A DNA stretch of 64,000 nt from Cladocopium goreaui. Taxonomy: Eukaryota > Sar > Dinophyceae > Suessiales > Symbiodiniaceae. This document shows, piece by piece, positions 61,901 through 64,000 of this stretch; position 1 is the stretch's first letter; every line of letters starts with the position of its first letter. The notes beneath the pieces are model-generated. The model was not told the origin of the DNA and ran no database searches. It saw only the letters and a program-made list of their open reading frames with translations. Location of the stretch: the NCBI GenBank assembly GCA_947184155.2, contig CAMXCT020001629.1:62001-126000 (forward strand), given 5' to 3'. Position numbers and translations under genes: made by a program.

Positions 61901-63906
61901 AATGTTGATCATGAGGGATCTAAACCAAGAAACCGATGGAGCATCCATGGCACATGTGTCCTCTTGGAACTTAAGAAGCTGGTCGTAGACTCGCTTGTAG
62001 CCATCCCTTTGGGTTTGAATTTCCTTCACCATCCTTAGTACCGTTCATATAGTAGTGGGGCAGTAGAGCTGTATAAGAATGTTGATTGTGATTCAGATGT
62101 TCAGTTTTGACAAACCTTTTGAATGCTAAAGAGAAACTCATCTGCCCTCGTTGTTCCAGCTGTCTTCAGTCGTTCCTGATGCTAAAGGGTGGCGAGGGAA
62201 AATGAGTTATAAAGTAGAAACCTAGTGAGATCAGAGAAAGAACAGTCCTGGAGTTCGGCAACCCGATCGAGCTTCTTCCCCATCTGGTCCACGTAGCAGG
62301 TGATGTAACCTGGGTTTCGTTACAGTCATGAAATGAAAATTCTTGAACAAAACCAGTTTTCAAGATTACATGCAGGTGGTAGGGTTTTAAGTGCAAATGG
62401 GATTATAGAATATAGATGGGTGGTGGGGATCTTTAATATACGATCGATGTTTTTCAGAAGATCCATTTGATTCCATATGCATGCTATTACATATCGTCTT
62501 AAGAAGGATTAGGGGCCCGTAAGGAATATAATATGAAAACCGATAAACAGAACAAGAAACTAAATGGATCCTGACTTTGTTGCACCATGGGCAGGCTTCC
62601 CAACTTGGCATTATCTGCGCTCTGCGCTGCAATCTGGCTGGCCGTGCCCTCCGACGACGCACCTCGCCTTAGATCAACGGGCGGTGTGAGTTTGAAGGTC
62701 CAGGGGCTTCAAAAGAATTAGCCACTTACAATCCCAAACTATAAGCCTAGGCGCATAATTGCGCTCTGCGCTGACATGTCACCAAATTGAAGAAGTGTTC
62801 CTTCTGGATCTTCCACTTGCATGGTCCCGCTCCCCTCCGCCTCCCGCTGCCTCGTATTTTTAAAAGTAAACAATTCTTCTGTGGGGATACGGAATTCATC
62901 TTCACCGTGAACTTCATTTTTTCTTGTAAGGCCACGTGAGGTGGCCCAACGTTTGGCATTGGCGATCATGTGCCTCAGCATATGACAGAAAAAAATGTAT
63001 GAAATGGGGTATTTGTTTCCTGCACCTGCCGCATAATATGTAGGTCATGTGGTGGTTTAAGGCTGCGGCTCTTTCCATCCCAGTTTCTCCAAACTGATCT
63101 CTGTGTGCCACCCTCCGAGTGTTTTATCGGTTTCCTCCTGCGACACCACTTGCTTAACCTTCACTTCCATAGCCCCAAAGGACCCTTCCTGGTGTAAGAT
63201 CTCTGCAAGCCTGTCACCTAAATGTTCGGAAATGGGATGGAAGAGATGAAATACCGGCTGAACATATGATAACATAGTATTGCCAAGGCACGTTTTTCTT
63301 TGTCCTTGAACATATCCAAGACCGCTTGACTTGCCGGGGATTGACCCTGCTTCGGGGCACAATACCTTTTAAGCCTCAGCAGTCTCAGTGGTTCGATCGA
63401 TATTATTGATATATTATGCGTTTGAGACATATATGCACATGCATGCTGAGTAACTTCCAGTAAAGCCCATTTTGATACATTGATTTTCCATCCTCATCCA
63501 CAAACCGCTTTGGCGCTCCCGGGGGGGTTGGCAGTGGCCTGCCAGCTGCTCTCTCAGGAGCTGGTGGTGGTGGTGCTTGGGCATCTTCAGACTCCGGTGG
63601 CAACTCGGACTCATCGTCTGGCAAGGTATCATCCACGTACTTGGCATCTGGTGGTGGGGTCTCATTTGGAAACCCATTGCTGTGGGAGTGAGTCCCATCC
63701 CCAACACCATCTGGCTGTTCTGGGGAAACAGGGGTATCATCCCCAAGAACCATTGTTGCAGAGAGAGGAGGGTTCCTTTTGACCTGGTAGGCAGACCGTC
63801 GAGCATCTCCATCGGGGCTCAACACATGATCTGGGGGGTGACCAGGTGCAAACAGACCACCACTTGCAAGCACAGGCTGTTGGAATAGTTCACCTAAGTT
63901 GATCAT
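58266..63906 (-). CDS. Many-exon gene of a large dinoflagellate-specific protein (HGDEGRG / GDWPFLRK / PKVHM / DEDFIGRV family)
   Basis: About 16 exons on the minus strand. I recognise the conserved blocks in order as a very large family of dinoflagellate predicted proteins without assigned function: KVKQVV...GGWHTEISLEKLGW, LTRKNEVHGEDEF, ERLKTAGTTRADEFLFSIQK, VPKLHKAIYAAAQAESAKR, IASTGR...IPIMVHGDEGRG, HSFTSRLLFT, WIATKGDWPFLRK, MVHTFHIGFGVDLAAS, LRPKVHMWYEIF, CTWTDEDFIGRVSRVSRSAH. The last blocks recall the C-terminal half of DDE-type transposase-derived proteins, but that is conjecture. The ATG at 63906 follows a possible AG|G acceptor, so more exons may lie upstream, outside the window. 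One exon has an in-frame TAA, so the gene may be decaying. Confidence 0.7.
59235..60098 (-). CDS. Three exons: HSFTSRLLFT, GDWPFLRK and FHIGFGVDLAAS blocks
   Basis: 60098-59970: HSFTSRLLFTCISSKLFDGE, then RDLNDEFAKQLRSMFFEGV. About 59880-59770: LIWIATKGDWPFLRKVPWTT. 59585-59235, after CCCCGCAG|GACTGG: DWWRYDSDAPWKLAENRPGE, then MVHTFHIGFGVDLAASFVVW. All are in the expected family order. Confidence 0.65.
60229..60805 (-). CDS. Core exon with IASTGR ... HGDEGRG
   Basis: About 190 residues in one open frame: NPEEVQILRLPPATLSQGAG, LLLRIASTGRTKTNVDRNLR, WPTLSMKSWVSVLAESCPQV, WFWDRFEGVDRGHPIYE, CIPIMVHGDEGRGLR, and NTSG at the end. The HGDEGRG block with its conserved His, Asp and Glu is the best candidate for an active or metal site. 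The join to the next exon fits a GC-AG intron (G|GCACCT ... GAG|GCATTC). Confidence 0.7.
60845..61085 (-). CDS. Two exons: acidic and VPKLHKAIYAAAQAE blocks
   Basis: 61085-60978 reads SSGHMLPEGDPFAKEDLQQD followed by DEQALEILDDYFAG, ending at a GTGTTA donor. 60955-60845 starts after TTTAAG and reads RISFVPKLHKAIYAAAQAES, then AKRTARIAQIALGS. The second block is strongly typical of the family. Confidence 0.6.
61475..61667 (-). CDS. Lys/Ala-rich exon
   Basis: After TCCGGCAG the frame reads KVSKPKAKAKAVAKPEPKPK and ends with KKRKVKKTK next to TAG. The basic runs look like a nuclear localisation signal. The TAG may be intronic (AAG|TAGT) or a true end of a separate transcript form. Confidence 0.4.
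61765..62668 (-). CDS. Four middle exons, helical and charged, one with an in-frame TAA
   Basis: 62668-62574: EGTASQIAAQSADNAKLGSL. 62305-62212: YVDQMGKKLDRVAELQDCSF. 62180-62108: HQERLKTAGTTRADEFLFSI, before GTTTGT. 62045-61765: MVKEIQTQRDGYKRVYDQLL, then, after TAA at 61880-61882, KVGTWPLKDVEKKKLRGLFI. Reading frame and composition support coding. The stop lies between two well-conserved parts. Confidence 0.5.
62783..63217 (-). CDS. Two exons: GGWHTEISLEKLGW and LTRKNEVHGEDEF blocks
   Basis: Exon 63217-63076 starts after CATTTAG (GDRLAEILHQEGSFGAMEVK) and ends at KLGW. Exon 62973-62783 starts after GCTGAG (HMIANAKRWATSRGLTRKNE) and ends at a GTGACA donor. The join reads KLGW-HMIANAK if the first intron begins with GA (G|GAAAGAG). 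Both blocks match the conserved family. Confidence 0.6.
63455..63906 (-). CDS. N-terminal exon, Pro/Asp/Glu-rich
   Basis: MINLGELFQQPVLASGGLFA, then a disordered region with DDTLPDDESELPPESEDAQA and PPPPAPERAAGR, ending in SMYQNGLYW at a GTTACT donor. Low complexity; probably a flexible N-terminal tail. The first codon is uncertain. Confidence 0.5.
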
Positions 63907-64000
63907 CTATTTGGATCGTATTTACTAAACAGGGAAGTTGATCATACAATCCATATACAGTTTCTTGATCAGGTGCAATTATATTGAAATACCAAGCCAC

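Overview
The window looks like nuclear DNA of a dinoflagellate, probably of the Suessiales/Symbiodiniaceae type. The case rests on four things: a 16-base exact match to the 3' part of the dinoflagellate spliced leader at 18134-18149; a Ty1/copia polyprotein of the dinoflagellate type; genes with many small exons and boundaries that fit GT, GC or GA donors with an AG|G acceptor; and a tandem, same-strand array of intron-poor genes encoding 22-residue FNIP-like repeats. No rRNA, tRNA, CRISPR array or bacterial operon was seen.

Layout. (1) 1-17570 (+) is one very large Ty1/copia-type element. In order it encodes a coiled coil, a Gag-like region, two CCCH fingers, an aspartic protease, an integrase, a reverse transcriptase and an RNase H. 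The pol part is broken by three frame changes (near 5400, 5640-5700 and 6520) and two in-frame TGA codons (7431, 7509). The reading frame then stays open for 10 kb (7530-17570) through a methyltransferase-like block, several zinc motifs and a domain resembling the RNA 2'-phosphotransferase Tpt1/KptA. (2) 17571-33887 is AT-rich, full of microsatellites and MITE-like inverted repeats, with small (+) candidate exons (a channel-tail-like exon, an Ig-like HePIG motif, RI-type leucine-rich repeats). (3) 33888-51860 holds three head-to-tail copies of a unit of about 5.6 kb. Each carries a 625-residue protein with a ubiquitin-like N-terminus and about 21 FNIP-like repeats. Copy 1 also carries a 1.1-kb transposon flanked by ACGTG duplications; copies 2 and 3 keep the empty site. 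(4) 51861-58200 is again sparse, with (+) candidate exons including a Cys-rich secreted-type protein. (5) 58266-63906 (-) is a many-exon gene of a large, uncharacterised protein family that I recognise from dinoflagellate proteomes.

The regions do not form one pathway. The most interesting parts are the giant retroelement with RNA-repair-like and methyltransferase-like modules, the spliced-leader relic just downstream of it, and the young tandem array, which shows gene conversion and repeat shuffling. Exon limits are hand-drawn from splice signals and reading frame; all family assignments are by motif recognition, without database searches.
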